DNA of 64,000 nucleotides. Origin: Mycolicibacterium rhodesiae NBB3. Lineage in GTDB: Bacteria > Actinomycetota > Actinomycetes > Mycobacteriales > Mycobacteriaceae. This document shows, piece after piece, positions 18,727 to 26,797 of this stretch. The notes beneath the pieces were generated by a model that did no database searches, had not been told where the DNA came from, and saw only the letters and a program-made list of their open reading frames with translations. Numbering within the stretch: position 1 is the first letter of the stretch; each line of letters opens with the position of its first letter. The stretch covers positions 5,022,001 through 5,086,000 of the forward strand of contig NC_016604.1 of assembly GCF_000230895.2 (NCBI RefSeq). The letters run 5' to 3'. Made by a program: the position numbers and the translations under genes.

Positions 18727-18780
18727 TTGACATGCAGCCGGATGGCTGCCTACGGTAGATATGCAGCCGACGGGCTGCAT
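18727..18780 (+). promoter_or_regulatory. promoter with two palindromic operators for the ArsR-type gene
   Basis: A consensus -35 (TTGACA, 18727-18732) and a TANNNT-type -10 (TACGGT, 18751-18756) are 18 bp apart. Two copies of the palindrome GCAGCC-N4-GGCTGC are present. One (18734-18749) fills the spacer. The other (18761-18780) is extended to 8-bp perfect arms, ATGCAGCC/GGCTGCAT, and covers the expected transcription start. Their centres are 29 bp apart. A dimeric repressor on either site would block RNA polymerase, which fits negative autoregulation by the ArsR-type protein encoded 8 bp downstream. The sites are seen; the regulator is inferred. Confidence 0.7.
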
Positions 18781-18788
18781 GAATCGAA

Positions 18789-19577
18789 ATGGCAGAGATG
18801 GATGAAGTGTTCAGAGCGCTGGCCGACCCCAGCCGGCGCCTGCTGCTCGACAGCCTGAACGCCCGCAACGGACAGAGCCTGCGAGATCTGTGCGCCGGGT
18901 TGTCCATGGCACGGCAGTCGGTCAGCAAGCATCTGGCGGTTCTGGAGGAAGCCAACCTGATCTCCACCGTATGGCGGGGTAGGGAGAAGCTGCACTACCT
19001 CAACGCCGAGCCGATCAACGCCATCGCCGACCGCTGGATTCATCAGTACGACCGTGCGCGGGTCCAGACACTCGCCGACTTGAAAATCGCATTGGAGACC
19101 GAACCGATGAACAATAGTGCCGATTTCGTCTACACGACCTACATCCGCACCACCCCGGAACGACTGTGGCAGGCCATCACTGATCCCGCGTTCTCCCACC
19201 GCTACATGGGGCATGCCATGGCATCGGACTGGAAGAAGGGCTCGGCCTACGTATGGGAGGACCGCGAGCTGCGGATCGAGCATCCAGAGCAGGTCATCCT
19301 CGAATCAGACCCCTACCGCAGGCTCGCGTTCACCTTCCACACCTTTGTTCCTGAGCTCACCACCCTCGGACTCGACGCGGACGTCATCGAAAAGGCCGCT
19401 TCAGAGCGGCGTTCGAAGGTGTCCTTCGACATCGAGCCGGTCGACGACGACCAGGTCAAGCTGACCGTCGTCCATGGTGATTTCCCACCGGAAAGCACTG
19501 TCCGCGAACTCATCTCCGGGGGCTGGCCATGGAAGCTCGCCAACCTCAAGAGCGGACTGGAAGGGAGTGAAAAGTGA
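18789..19577 (+). CDS. ArsR-family HTH regulator fused to an SRPBCC (AHSA1/START-like) domain
   Basis: Residues 1-95 are an ArsR winged helix (FRALADPSRRLLLDSL ... SMARQSVSKHLAVLEEANL ... KLHYLNAEPI). It lacks an obvious Cys metal site, as is usual for the non-metal branch. Residues ~110-260 are an SRPBCC/AHSA1 ligand-binding domain (VYTTYIRTTPERLWQAITDP, then GGWPWKLANLKSGLE near the end). Fused ArsR-SRPBCC proteins are thought to sense small hydrophobic ligands. ATG 18789 is used; an in-frame ATG follows at 18798. The gene overlaps the next by 4 bp (GTGA), implying translational coupling. The two palindromes upstream are its likely operators. Confidence 0.85.
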   Translation: MAEMDEVFRALADPSRRLLLDSLNARNGQSLRDLCAGLSMARQSVSKHLAVLEEANLISTVWRGREKLHYLNAEPINAIADRWIHQYDRARVQTLADLKIALETEPMNNSADFVYTTYIRTTPERLWQAITDPAFSHRYMGHAMASDWKKGSAYVWEDRELRIEHPEQVILESDPYRRLAFTFHTFVPELTTLGLDADVIEKAASERRSKVSFDIEPVDDDQVKLTVVHGDFPPESTVRELISGGWPWKLANLKSGLEGSEK

Positions 19578-20338
19578 AGACACCAAAGATCGTCTCGGCA
19601 GGGGAGTGGGACACCGCGCTGCACGACATGCTCGTTAAGGAGAAGGAAGTCCAACGCGCTCGCGACGCGCTGGCCGCTCAGCGACGCCGCATGCCGTGGA
19701 CACCCGTCGAGAAGGAGTTCGTCTTCGACGGGCCCGACGGGAAGCTGAGCCTGCTCGACCTATTCAATGGCAGACGCCAATTGATCGTCTACCGCGCGTT
19801 CATCGAACCCGGCACGGGGGATTGGCCCGAACACGGCTGCACAGGTTGCTCTTTGATGGCCGACCACGTGCCGAACCTCGCGCATCTGAACGCGCGCGAG
19901 ACCACGTTCGTCTACGTATCGCGCGCGACCCAATCCGACCTCGCCCGGATGAAGAAGAAGATGGGTTGGCGGCACCCGTGGTACAGCATCACCGACACGT
20001 TCGACGAGGACTTCGGCGTCAAAGACTGGCACGGCACCAACGCCTTCATCCGCAATGACGAAGACCGGATATTCCGCACCTACATGATCAGCGGCCGCGG
20101 CGACGAAGTCTTCGTGAACACCTGGAACCTCCTCGATATGACCGCGCTTGGACGCCAAGAGGAGTGGGAGGACTCGCCACCGGGTTATCCGCAGAGCCCA
20201 CCATATGAGTGGTGGTCCTGGAGCGACACGTATTCAGAGCACACACCGTGGCGGTGGTTCGGCGACCCCGACCCTGATGACCCGAATGACCAACGCCCGC
20301 CGCGCAAAGACCCCGAGAGTCACGACGCCTGCTGTTGA
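19574..20338 (+). CDS. DUF899 family thioredoxin-fold protein
   Basis: This 254-residue protein matches the DUF899 (thioredoxin-like, predicted dithiol-disulfide oxidoreductase) family. It has KEKEVQRARDALAAQRRRMPW near the N-terminus, LLDLFNGRRQLIVYRAFIEP, and the cysteine motif HGCTGCSLMADH (CxxC). Further matches are FVYVSRA and a Trp-rich C-terminal part (YEWWSWSDTY). The GTG start at 19574 overlaps the preceding stop, so it is co-translated with the ArsR-SRPBCC regulator. ArsR-SRPBCC plus DUF899 is a recurring pair in actinobacteria as I recall, suggesting that the regulator controls a redox or detoxification enzyme. The tail ends in two Cys residues (DACC). Confidence 0.8.
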   Translation: MKTPKIVSAGEWDTALHDMLVKEKEVQRARDALAAQRRRMPWTPVEKEFVFDGPDGKLSLLDLFNGRRQLIVYRAFIEPGTGDWPEHGCTGCSLMADHVPNLAHLNARETTFVYVSRATQSDLARMKKKMGWRHPWYSITDTFDEDFGVKDWHGTNAFIRNDEDRIFRTYMISGRGDEVFVNTWNLLDMTALGRQEEWEDSPPGYPQSPPYEWWSWSDTYSEHTPWRWFGDPDPDDPNDQRPPRKDPESHDACC

Positions 20339-20368
20339 ACCCGCGCTGAACAAGCCTCAACACCTTCA

Positions 20369-20426
20369 TCGAACGTGCAGCCACTGCGAAACGGGACTGG
20401 ACATTTCGCAGTGGCTTCACACTCGA
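20369..20426. repeat. hairpin repeat, copy 1 (TTCGCAGTG family)
   Basis: An imperfect inverted repeat with 23-bp arms (20369-20391 and 20404-20426), 20 of 23 positions pairing, and a 12-nt loop. The inner halves, CCACTGCGAAA and TTTCGCAGTGG, are perfect. It lies between the convergent DUF899 and metallo-hydrolase genes, where it could end transcription from both sides. Two further copies with the same core lie at 33791-33852 and 34709-34770. Confidence 0.75.
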
Positions 20427-20440
20427 CGCATTGCAGTGAC

Positions 20441-21091
20441 CTACCCCGAAACACTTGCCGTTGCCTGATCGACGATCTCCGACCACCGGTCAGCGTCGAC
20501 GCTTTCGATCGCTGTCTCGCCGCCGAACGCGCTGGAGATCACGAGATCGGGCTCGACCGTGCTCAACAGTTTGATGCTGTCCCGCATCGCCGCAGCGTCG
20601 CCGCGGCCGGGTACGACGAATGTCGACCAGGTGCCCTCGCCTGTTGGAAAGATGGTGTCGCCGGTGAACAAGTACCGTTCGCCGCCGACGCCCGCCACGA
20701 GATAGCACGTACTTCCAGGCGAATGTCCAGGTGTCGGAAGCACTTCCACGTCGTTGCCATCAACGTGCCTGACAGCATCCAACGGCATGTCGACTCGGCC
20801 GTGTTGGGCGATCGCCCCCAATTCAGCAGCGGGAGCGTGCAACCGGCGACCGAAGCGTTCTGCGATCCTGACAAGATTGGGCCCTGCCTCGTCGAGGTGT
20901 GAGAGGTACTGAGCGCTGACGCCGCCCAGCGAGTCGATCGCATCGAAGTCCGAGTCGCCGGCCGGACTGTAGAACAGCACATTGCCGGCAGGACGCCGCC
21001 ACAGATAGGCGTGGGTGGTCAATCCGGGGAACGGCGAATCCGTACGCGTCTGGAAAAGATCGTCGCGAACCTGTACCAATGAGTCAGCCAT
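20441..21091 (-). CDS. metallo-beta-lactamase-fold hydrolase, atypical metal site
   Basis: A 216-residue protein. The MBL fold is indicated by LPTPGHSPGSTCYLV and LFTGDTIFP. The usual HxHxDH motif is replaced by QYLSHLDEAGPN, so the first metal site is reduced or altered. Similar degenerate MBL proteins are often annotated as hydrolases without known substrate. The start at 21091 (ADSLVQVRDDLF) is preferred to a TTG seven codons upstream. It is transcribed divergently from the glycosyltransferase gene and converges on DUF899 across a hairpin repeat. The role is unknown. Confidence 0.7.
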   Translation of the reverse strand: MADSLVQVRDDLFQTRTDSPFPGLTTHAYLWRRPAGNVLFYSPAGDSDFDAIDSLGGVSAQYLSHLDEAGPNLVRIAERFGRRLHAPAAELGAIAQHGRVDMPLDAVRHVDGNDVEVLPTPGHSPGSTCYLVAGVGGERYLFTGDTIFPTGEGTWSTFVVPGRGDAAAMRDSIKLLSTVEPDLVISSAFGGETAIESVDADRWSEIVDQATASVSG

Positions 21092-21218
21092 GACTGCACT
21101 CTGCTTCCTCAACCATTGTTGAGGTCAAGAAGAACCGGCGAAGATGTTAGATCCCGTCTCCTGGCGGCAACAGAGGAGTAGCCGACGGTCCCCCGCGGCT
21201 GACCGAAGCCGCTCACGT

Positions 21219-22511
21219 ATGAAGGACGTCACCTTGGGCCGAATCGTCGTGGCCGCCAGCTCGCTGTCCGGCCATGTGCTGCCGATGTTGCGCATCGGTG
21301 CCCACCTGCAAGAGGAGGGTCACGACGTCACCGTCGTTTCGGCGCCGGAGTTCCGCGATGACGTCGAGCGCGCGCGACTGCGCCTGGTTCCCCTCGGCCC
21401 AGCCGCGCACGTCCCCCCGCCGTCACAACCACCACGCGTTCCCATACCGAGGCTGTTGCGCCGACTCCTGCTCGGGCTCGCCGAACTGGAATCCACGTTC
21501 GTATCACCGTTGGCTGCGCAGTACGACGCGCTCGAGCGTGTGCTGGCCGAGGACTCGGTTGACGTCGTGTTGGCCGATCTGACCTTCACCGGGGTGCTCC
21601 CACTGCTGTTGAAAGACGGGCCCAGACCATCGGTTTTCGTGGTCGGCGTCGGACCAATAACCTTGTCGAGTACGGACACTCCACCGTTCGGGATGGCGTG
21701 GGCGCCGCGACCCGACATGGATTACGAAGGCGTTCACCGCGTAGTGCAGGGCATCTTCCTGCGGGGCGTGCACAAGTCGTTGAATCGCGCTCTCGGCACG
21801 CGTGGTGCACGCCCGTCGCCCGTGAGTCTCGTGGACTGGCCGCGACTGGCCGACCGACTGCTGCAGTTGACTGTGCCTGCGTTCGAGTACCCGCGTCGGG
21901 ACCTTCCCGAGACCGTGGACTTCGTCGGTCCGGTGCTGTCCGACAACGTCGCAACGTTCGACCCGCCCGACTGGTGGCCCGAAATGCTGTCCGCCCGCAC
22001 AGTCGTTCACGTCACTCAGGGCACGTTCGACAACCATGACCAGGACAGGCTGATCGGATCGACCCTCACCGCGTTGGAAGGGGCCGACGCGGTCGTCGTC
22101 GCAACCACCGGACGGCCCGTGGAGGGCACAGATTTGCCACCCAACGCGTTCGCCGCCGAGTGGTTGCCGTATTCAGCGCTCCTGTCGCATGTCGACGTCA
22201 TGATCACCAACGGCGGCTACGGCGGTGTGCAACATGCACTGCGGTACGGCATCCCGTTGATCGTCGCAGGGGAGACGTCGGACAAGGCGGAGGTGGCGGC
22301 CCGGATCGCTTACACCGGTGTCGGTGTAAACCTCGGCACCGCCGCGCCCTCTCCGGCACGGATCCGAACCGCCGTCGACGAAGTCCTCGCGACATCGGAC
22401 TATCGCGCTGCAGCTCAACGCGTGGGCGCCGACATCGCCGAATCGCGGGCGTTGGACCGGATCGGCCAGTGGGTCAGCAGTGCCACGCGGACGCCCGGTG
22501 TCCACAAATGA
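21219..22511 (+). CDS. GT1-family (UGT-like) glycosyltransferase
   Basis: About 430 residues. The N-terminal half starts GRIVVAASSLSGHVLPMLRIG, the acceptor-binding Rossmann fold of macrolide/rhamnosyl-type GT1 enzymes. The C-terminal half has the nucleotide-sugar site: VVHVTQGTFDN, ADAVVVATTG, AEWLPYSALLSHVDVMITNG, GYGGVQHALRYGIPLIVAG. This family transfers sugar from a nucleotide donor to a lipid or small-molecule acceptor. ATG 21219 is chosen, since sequence before it is low-complexity Arg/Ser; a TTG at 21234 is another option. It ends back-to-back with the next gene, the two stop codons forming TGATCA. Mycobacterial glycopeptidolipid glycosyltransferases are of this type, but the substrate cannot be read here. 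Confidence 0.8.
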   Translation: MKDVTLGRIVVAASSLSGHVLPMLRIGAHLQEEGHDVTVVSAPEFRDDVERARLRLVPLGPAAHVPPPSQPPRVPIPRLLRRLLLGLAELESTFVSPLAAQYDALERVLAEDSVDVVLADLTFTGVLPLLLKDGPRPSVFVVGVGPITLSSTDTPPFGMAWAPRPDMDYEGVHRVVQGIFLRGVHKSLNRALGTRGARPSPVSLVDWPRLADRLLQLTVPAFEYPRRDLPETVDFVGPVLSDNVATFDPPDWWPEMLSARTVVHVTQGTFDNHDQDRLIGSTLTALEGADAVVVATTGRPVEGTDLPPNAFAAEWLPYSALLSHVDVMITNGGYGGVQHALRYGIPLIVAGETSDKAEVAARIAYTGVGVNLGTAAPSPARIRTAVDEVLATSDYRAAAQRVGADIAESRALDRIGQWVSSATRTPGVHK

Positions 22512-23189
22512 TCAATGGCCAACCGCAGCAACGATATTGGCGATCCGATCCGCCACCGCATCCACGATGACCAACGCCTGCGGGTCGGTGGCGGGCCGAT
22601 AGCGATCGGCCGCCGAGTCGTAAGCGGCTCCGGCGATCGCCGCGTGGTCCGTCGGCAGTTCGACGAGTTCGACGGGCCAGCCGTTGTGTCGCAGCGTCTC
22701 GGCGAATGTGCGACTGACATCGACGGGGATGACGTCGTCCTCGACGCCGTGCAGCAGCGTGAACGGCGCACCCCCGCCGAACGACGCCAGGTCGGTGGGC
22801 AAGGTCTGCCCCGAGATGGAGTCCGCCACCATGAAGGCGCCCGCGAGACAGACGGTATGGGTCAGTTCGAGGTCGAACTCGGCGGCATGGAGCGTCGCTC
22901 CCGCCGCGGCCGCTCCGCCGAGTGACCAGCCAACCAGCACAATCGGTGCAGACCAGCGCGCGCGGACGAACCGAAGCGATCCCAGCAGATCCGAGTGGCC
23001 ACGATCGTCGGCGCGGGAGTTCCAGTCGGACACGATGACGCCGGCGCCCTGATCGGCAACACGTTCGGCGAGCGGGGCCATCGTCACCCTGGCGTCGGGT
23101 TGCGCGCCATGCCACATCAGAACCGCGCGCTGCGCGGGATCGCCGTAGACGTCGGCACGACGACCCGGCGCGTATTGAACCGTCTCCAT
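22512..23189 (-). CDS. alpha/beta hydrolase (dienelactone-hydrolase-like)
   Basis: A 225-residue protein starting with METVQYAPGRRADVYG. It has an oxyanion-hole region MWHGAQPDA, the nucleophile elbow GWSLGGAAAAG (Ser), an acid region LLHGVEDDVIP (Asp) and a late His (TDHAAIAG). This is a compact cytosolic alpha/beta hydrolase, likely an esterase or lipase, with no signal peptide. ATG at 23189 is chosen because the fold begins immediately after it. It lies downstream of, and on the same strand as, the glutamine amidotransferase gene, with a 43-bp gap, so the two may be co-transcribed. Confidence 0.8.
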   Translation of the reverse strand: METVQYAPGRRADVYGDPAQRAVLMWHGAQPDARVTMAPLAERVADQGAGVIVSDWNSRADDRGHSDLLGSLRFVRARWSAPIVLVGWSLGGAAAAGATLHAAEFDLELTHTVCLAGAFMVADSISGQTLPTDLASFGGGAPFTLLHGVEDDVIPVDVSRTFAETLRHNGWPVELVELPTDHAAIAGAAYDSAADRYRPATDPQALVIVDAVADRIANIVAAVGH

Positions 23190-23232
23190 CGCAAACGGGT
23201 TCCCGGGCCGCGGAGAACTTATGCGCGAATCG

Positions 23233-23994
23233 TCAACGCCGTCGCGCGTATCTCTCGATGAACCGCCGCAGGATGGCGTGCGGGTGCTGGACATTCCATT
23301 GCCGTGCCTCGATTTTCAGCTGCTCCGCCGACTCGGGCGCGAAGTAACCATGGTTCTTGTAGGCGTCGAGACGAACGTCGATTCCGTCGAGGTCGAGTTC
23401 GGGGTGAAATTGAGTGGCATAGACGTTCCTTTTGACACGGAACGCCTGTACGGGGCATTGCGGCGAGGTGGCCAGGCACACCGCATCGGTCGGCAACGTC
23501 GCCGCCGCTTCCTTGTGCCCGCCGTAGGCATCGAAGACGTCGGGCAGGTCGGCGAACAACGGATCGCCGCGGCCCGCTTCGGTCACCGTGATCGCCATCC
23601 CGCCGACCGGCTCGGGATACGTGCGGTCGATGACCGCCCCGATGACGGTGCCCAACGTGCCCACGCCGTAACAGCATCCGAGGAACGGGTAATCCGCGTC
23701 GACGATGCGTCCGATCAAGTCGAGCAGTTCCGATTCGACCCGCAGTTGCGTCGCCGACTTGGACTCGGGCGCATCGCTGACGTTGTAGGGGCCGCCGCCG
23801 AGGATGATGCCCGACCATTCGGAGAGGTCCACCGCCCCCAGCGGCTGCTGGGTCAGGCTGATCCGGTGCACGTCGGTCGTGTCCAGACCGGCGAAGCGCA
23901 CCACCGCCCGGTACTCGTCGTCGGCGGCTTCGTCCTCGCCACGGATCGACAGGAGCAGGAACGGCGCGTCCACGGTGAAGAATTTACCGAGCAC
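23233..23994 (-). CDS. class I glutamine amidotransferase domain protein
   Basis: A 253-residue single-domain GATase. The features are ILGGGPYNVSD (oxyanion region), nucleophile Cys in FLGCCYGVGTLG, and the catalytic His/Glu pair in YATQFHPELD. Stand-alone class I amidotransferases hydrolyse glutamine or gamma-glutamyl compounds; many are annotated as GMP-synthase-like or peptidase C26-type. The GTG start at 23994 abuts the 3' foot of the katG terminator hairpin; an in-frame GTG at 23973 is possible. No partner synthase is adjacent, so the acceptor is unknown. Confidence 0.8.
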   Translation of the reverse strand: MLGKFFTVDAPFLLLSIRGEDEAADDEYRAVVRFAGLDTTDVHRISLTQQPLGAVDLSEWSGIILGGGPYNVSDAPESKSATQLRVESELLDLIGRIVDADYPFLGCCYGVGTLGTVIGAVIDRTYPEPVGGMAITVTEAGRGDPLFADLPDVFDAYGGHKEAAATLPTDAVCLATSPQCPVQAFRVKRNVYATQFHPELDLDGIDVRLDAYKNHGYFAPESAEQLKIEARQWNVQHPHAILRRFIERYARRR

Positions 23995-24030
23995 AACGCC
24001 CCGCGAGTCGTGACAACTCGCGGGGCGTTG
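23994..24030 (-). terminator. stem-loop terminator after katG
   Basis: A perfect 15-bp stem (23994-24008 pairing with 24016-24030) and a 7-nt loop, very GC-rich (core CGCCCCGCG), begins 18 bp past the katG stop codon. There is no strong U-tract, as is common for mycobacterial terminators. The stem's distal end coincides with the start codon of the downstream amidotransferase gene, so it could also affect that gene's translation if read-through occurs. Confidence 0.7.
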
Positions 24031-24048
24031 CGTATTGCTCTGAAGCGG

Positions 24049-26271
24049 TCAGTCCAGGTCGAACCGGTCGCTGTTCATGATCTTCACCCAAGCGGCGACG
24101 AAGTCCTCGACGAACTTCTGCTTGTTGTCGTCCTGGGCGTAGTGCTCGGCCAGCGCCCGCAGCTGCGAGTTCGAGCCGAACACCAGGTCGTTGGCGGTAG
24201 CCGTCCACTTCGGCTGACCCGTCGCGCGGTCAGTGCCCTCGTAGACGTTCTCCGCCGTACCCGACTTCCACTCCGTGCCCATGTCGAGCAGGTTGACGAA
24301 GAAGTCGTTGGTCAGCACACCCGGCTTGTCGGTGAACACACCGTGCTTGCTGCCGCCGTGGTTGACGTTGAGCGCCCGCAAACCGCCGACCAACGCGGTC
24401 AGCTCCGGGGCCGTCACACCCAGGAGAATGGCCTTCTCCATCAGCAGCTGCTCCAGCGGATTCTTCTCGCCCGGGCGCACGAAGTTGCGGAACCCGTCCC
24501 ACCGCGGCTCGAGCACCGCGAACGACTCCACATCGGTGTCCTCCTGCGTCGCGTCCGTGCGACCCGGCGCGAAGTGGACATCGATCTCGAAGCCGGCGTC
24601 CTTCGCCGCCTTCTCGACCGCCGCCGAACCACCCAGCACGATCAGGTCGGCCAGGGACACGTTCTTGCCGCCGCCGTTGAACTCCTGCTGGATCCTTTCC
24701 AGCACAGGCAGAACTTTGGCCAACTCGGATGGCTCGTTGGCCTCCCAGTTCTTCTGCGGCTCAAGGCGAATCCGCGCGCCGTTGGCACCACCGCGCTTGT
24801 CGGTGCTACGGAAGCTGGCCGCTGAGCACCATGCGGTCTTGACCAACTGCTGCACGGTCAGTCCGGAGTCGAGCACCTTGGCTTTGAGCGCCTTGATGTC
24901 CGCGTCGTCGATCAGCTCGCCCTCGACGGCAGGAACCGGGTCCTGCCACAGCTGCGGCTCGGCGACCCACGGGCCGATGTAACGGCTGATCGGACCCATG
25001 TCGCGATGCAGCAGCTTGTACCACGCCTTGGCGAACGCCTCGTTGAGCTCCTCGGGGTGGTCGAGCCAGCGACGGGTGATCGCGCCGAACTCCGGGTCCT
25101 CCCGCATGGAGACGTCGGTGACCAACATCGTCGGCTTGCGGTTCGGGCCGCCGAACGGATCGGGGATGATCGCCTCGGCGTCCTTGGCCTCGAATTGCCA
25201 TGCGCCCGCTGGGCTCTTGGTCAGCTCCCACTCGTGACCGTAGAGGATCTCGAGGTAGCGGTTGCTCCACTGCGTGGGCTTGTCCGTCCATACCACCTCG
25301 AGCCCGCTGGTGACCGTGTCGCCGGCCTTGCCGGAGCCGAACGGACACTTCCAGCCCAGACCCTGCTGCTCGATCGGAGCGCCCTCGGGTTCGGGGCCCA
25401 TGCCTTCATCCGGGCCGGCGCCGTGGGTCTTGCCCAGCGTGTGGCCACCGACGATCAGCGCGGCCGTCTCCTCTACGTTCATGGCCATCCGGCCGAAGGT
25501 CTCCTTGATGTCGATCGCCGCGGCGATCGGATCTGGCTTCCCTTCTGGGCCTTCGGGATTGACGTAGATCAAGCCCATGGTGGTCGCGCCATAGGGCTCG
25601 GCGAGATCGCGCTCGCCGGAGTAGCGCTTGTCGGTGCCCAGCCACTCGTCCTCTTCACCGAAGAGGATCTCGACGGGCTCCCAGACGTCGGGCCGGCCGA
25701 AGCCGAAACCGAAGGTCTCGAAGCCGGCCGACTCCAGTGCCACATTGCCGGCGAAAACCAGGAGGTCGGCCCACGAGATCTTGTTGCCGTACTTCTGCTT
25801 CACCGGCCACAGCAGACGACGGGCCTTGTCCAGGTTGGCGTTGTCCGGCCAGCTGTTCAGCGGCGCGAAGCGCTGCATGCCCTCGCCGCCGCCGCCGCGG
25901 CCGTCGTAGATGCGGTATGTACCCGCGGCGTGCCAGCTCATCCGGATGAACAGGCCGGCGTAGCTGCCGTAGTCGGCGGGCCACCAGTCCTGCGACGTGG
26001 TGATGACGGAAAGCACGTCGGCCTTGAGGGCCTCGGGGTCCAGCTTGGCGAACTCCTCGGCGTAGTTGAAATCGTCGCCGTAGGGGTTGGAGAAGGACCC
26101 GCGGGCGTGCAGCTTCGATACGTCGACCTGGCCGGGCCACCAGTCCTGGTTGGTCCGGGGCGCGTGTGCCTTCGGCTTCGGCGTATCGATTACTGGGTTT
26201 TCACTCTCGCTTCCGCTGCTCGCCGTGGGCTTCTCAGGTGACGGCGGCTTGGCGTCAGGTGAATCAGACAC
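24049..26271 (-). CDS. katG: catalase-peroxidase KatG
   Basis: A 740-residue two-domain KatG. The distal haem pocket is intact (MSWHAAGTYR, with the Trp and His). The Tyr (GLIYVNPEGPEG) and Met (GRMAMNVEETAAL) of the Met-Tyr-Trp cofactor are present, as is the proximal-His motif VGGHTLGKTHGAG. The region around the isoniazid-resistance Ser in M. tuberculosis reads DTVTSGLEVVW, with Ser kept. The second, haem-less domain is complete to the C-terminus. The enzyme removes hydrogen peroxide and organic peroxides and activates isoniazid. It lies 33 bp after furA in the standard mycobacterial furA-katG operon and is followed by a strong hairpin. Confidence 0.97.
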   Translation of the reverse strand: MSDSPDAKPPSPEKPTASSGSESENPVIDTPKPKAHAPRTNQDWWPGQVDVSKLHARGSFSNPYGDDFNYAEEFAKLDPEALKADVLSVITTSQDWWPADYGSYAGLFIRMSWHAAGTYRIYDGRGGGGEGMQRFAPLNSWPDNANLDKARRLLWPVKQKYGNKISWADLLVFAGNVALESAGFETFGFGFGRPDVWEPVEILFGEEDEWLGTDKRYSGERDLAEPYGATTMGLIYVNPEGPEGKPDPIAAAIDIKETFGRMAMNVEETAALIVGGHTLGKTHGAGPDEGMGPEPEGAPIEQQGLGWKCPFGSGKAGDTVTSGLEVVWTDKPTQWSNRYLEILYGHEWELTKSPAGAWQFEAKDAEAIIPDPFGGPNRKPTMLVTDVSMREDPEFGAITRRWLDHPEELNEAFAKAWYKLLHRDMGPISRYIGPWVAEPQLWQDPVPAVEGELIDDADIKALKAKVLDSGLTVQQLVKTAWCSAASFRSTDKRGGANGARIRLEPQKNWEANEPSELAKVLPVLERIQQEFNGGGKNVSLADLIVLGGSAAVEKAAKDAGFEIDVHFAPGRTDATQEDTDVESFAVLEPRWDGFRNFVRPGEKNPLEQLLMEKAILLGVTAPELTALVGGLRALNVNHGGSKHGVFTDKPGVLTNDFFVNLLDMGTEWKSGTAENVYEGTDRATGQPKWTATANDLVFGSNSQLRALAEHYAQDDNKQKFVEDFVAAWVKIMNSDRFDLD

Positions 26272-26304
26272 AACTTTCCTTCCGATGGGTGAAATGGGCT
26301 GTGA

Positions 26305-26760
26305 TCACGGACGTGATCGCGACGTTTGCGATGCGGAACAATCGGGGCACATGCCCCAGTAGATGACCTCCGCCTCGTCGATGTCGAAGCCGTCGAGGGA
26401 ACCGTCCGGATCGGACGGCGTCAGGCACGGCGTATCGCCGACGGCGCAGTCGACATCGGCGATGACGCCGCACGAGCGGCACACGACGTGGTGATGGTTG
26501 TCGCCGACGCGCGACTCGTAGCGGGAGACGGACCCCGACGGCTGAATACGACGGATGAGCCCCGAGGCCGACAGCGCGGCGAGAACGTCGTACACCGCTT
26601 GGCGCGACACGTCGGGAAGGCCGACGCGAACGGCCGAGAAGATCGACTCGGTGTCAGCATGCGGATGCGCGTACACCGCCTCCAGGACTGCCAGTCGCGG
26701 CCGGGTCACTCGAAGATCAGCCAACCTCAGCTGATCCGCGTAGTCCGGCGTCGACGACAT
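26305..26760 (-). CDS. furA: ferric-uptake-type regulator FurA
   Basis: A 151-residue Fur-family repressor. Its helix-turn-helix is in LPDVSRQAVYDVLAALSASG. The metal and dimer domain has GDNHHHVVCRSCGVIADVDC and a C-terminal WGMCPDCS, so CxxC motifs are present at both ends of the zinc site. In mycobacteria FurA represses its own promoter and therefore katG, and is relieved by oxidative stress. The start at 26760 follows directly from the upstream promoter layout. It is close in sequence, as I recall it, to M. tuberculosis FurA. Confidence 0.95.
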   Translation of the reverse strand: MSSTPDYADQLRLADLRVTRPRLAVLEAVYAHPHADTESIFSAVRVGLPDVSRQAVYDVLAALSASGLIRRIQPSGSVSRYESRVGDNHHHVVCRSCGVIADVDCAVGDTPCLTPSDPDGSLDGFDIDEAEVIYWGMCPDCSASQTSRSRP

Positions 26761-26764
26761 GCGA

Positions 26765-26797
26765 CCATCATGCCCCTTTTCTGGATTCAGTCAAGAC
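26765..26797 (-). promoter_or_regulatory. furA promoter and FurA operator, probably leaderless
   Basis: Read leftwards: TTGACT (26794-26789) as -35, a 16-bp A+G-rich spacer containing CCAGAAAAGGGG, then CATGAT (26772-26767) as -10. The expected start of transcription falls at about the furA ATG (26760), so the mRNA would have essentially no leader. This matches the AT-rich FurA-binding segment described upstream of furA in other mycobacteria. Confidence 0.75.

Noticed and set aside
23221..26241. Large + strand open frames (534 and 411 codons) opposite the amidotransferase and katG
   Set aside because: katG and the amidotransferase on the minus strand are unambiguous; the + strand translations are low-complexity His/Arg/Val-rich shadows.
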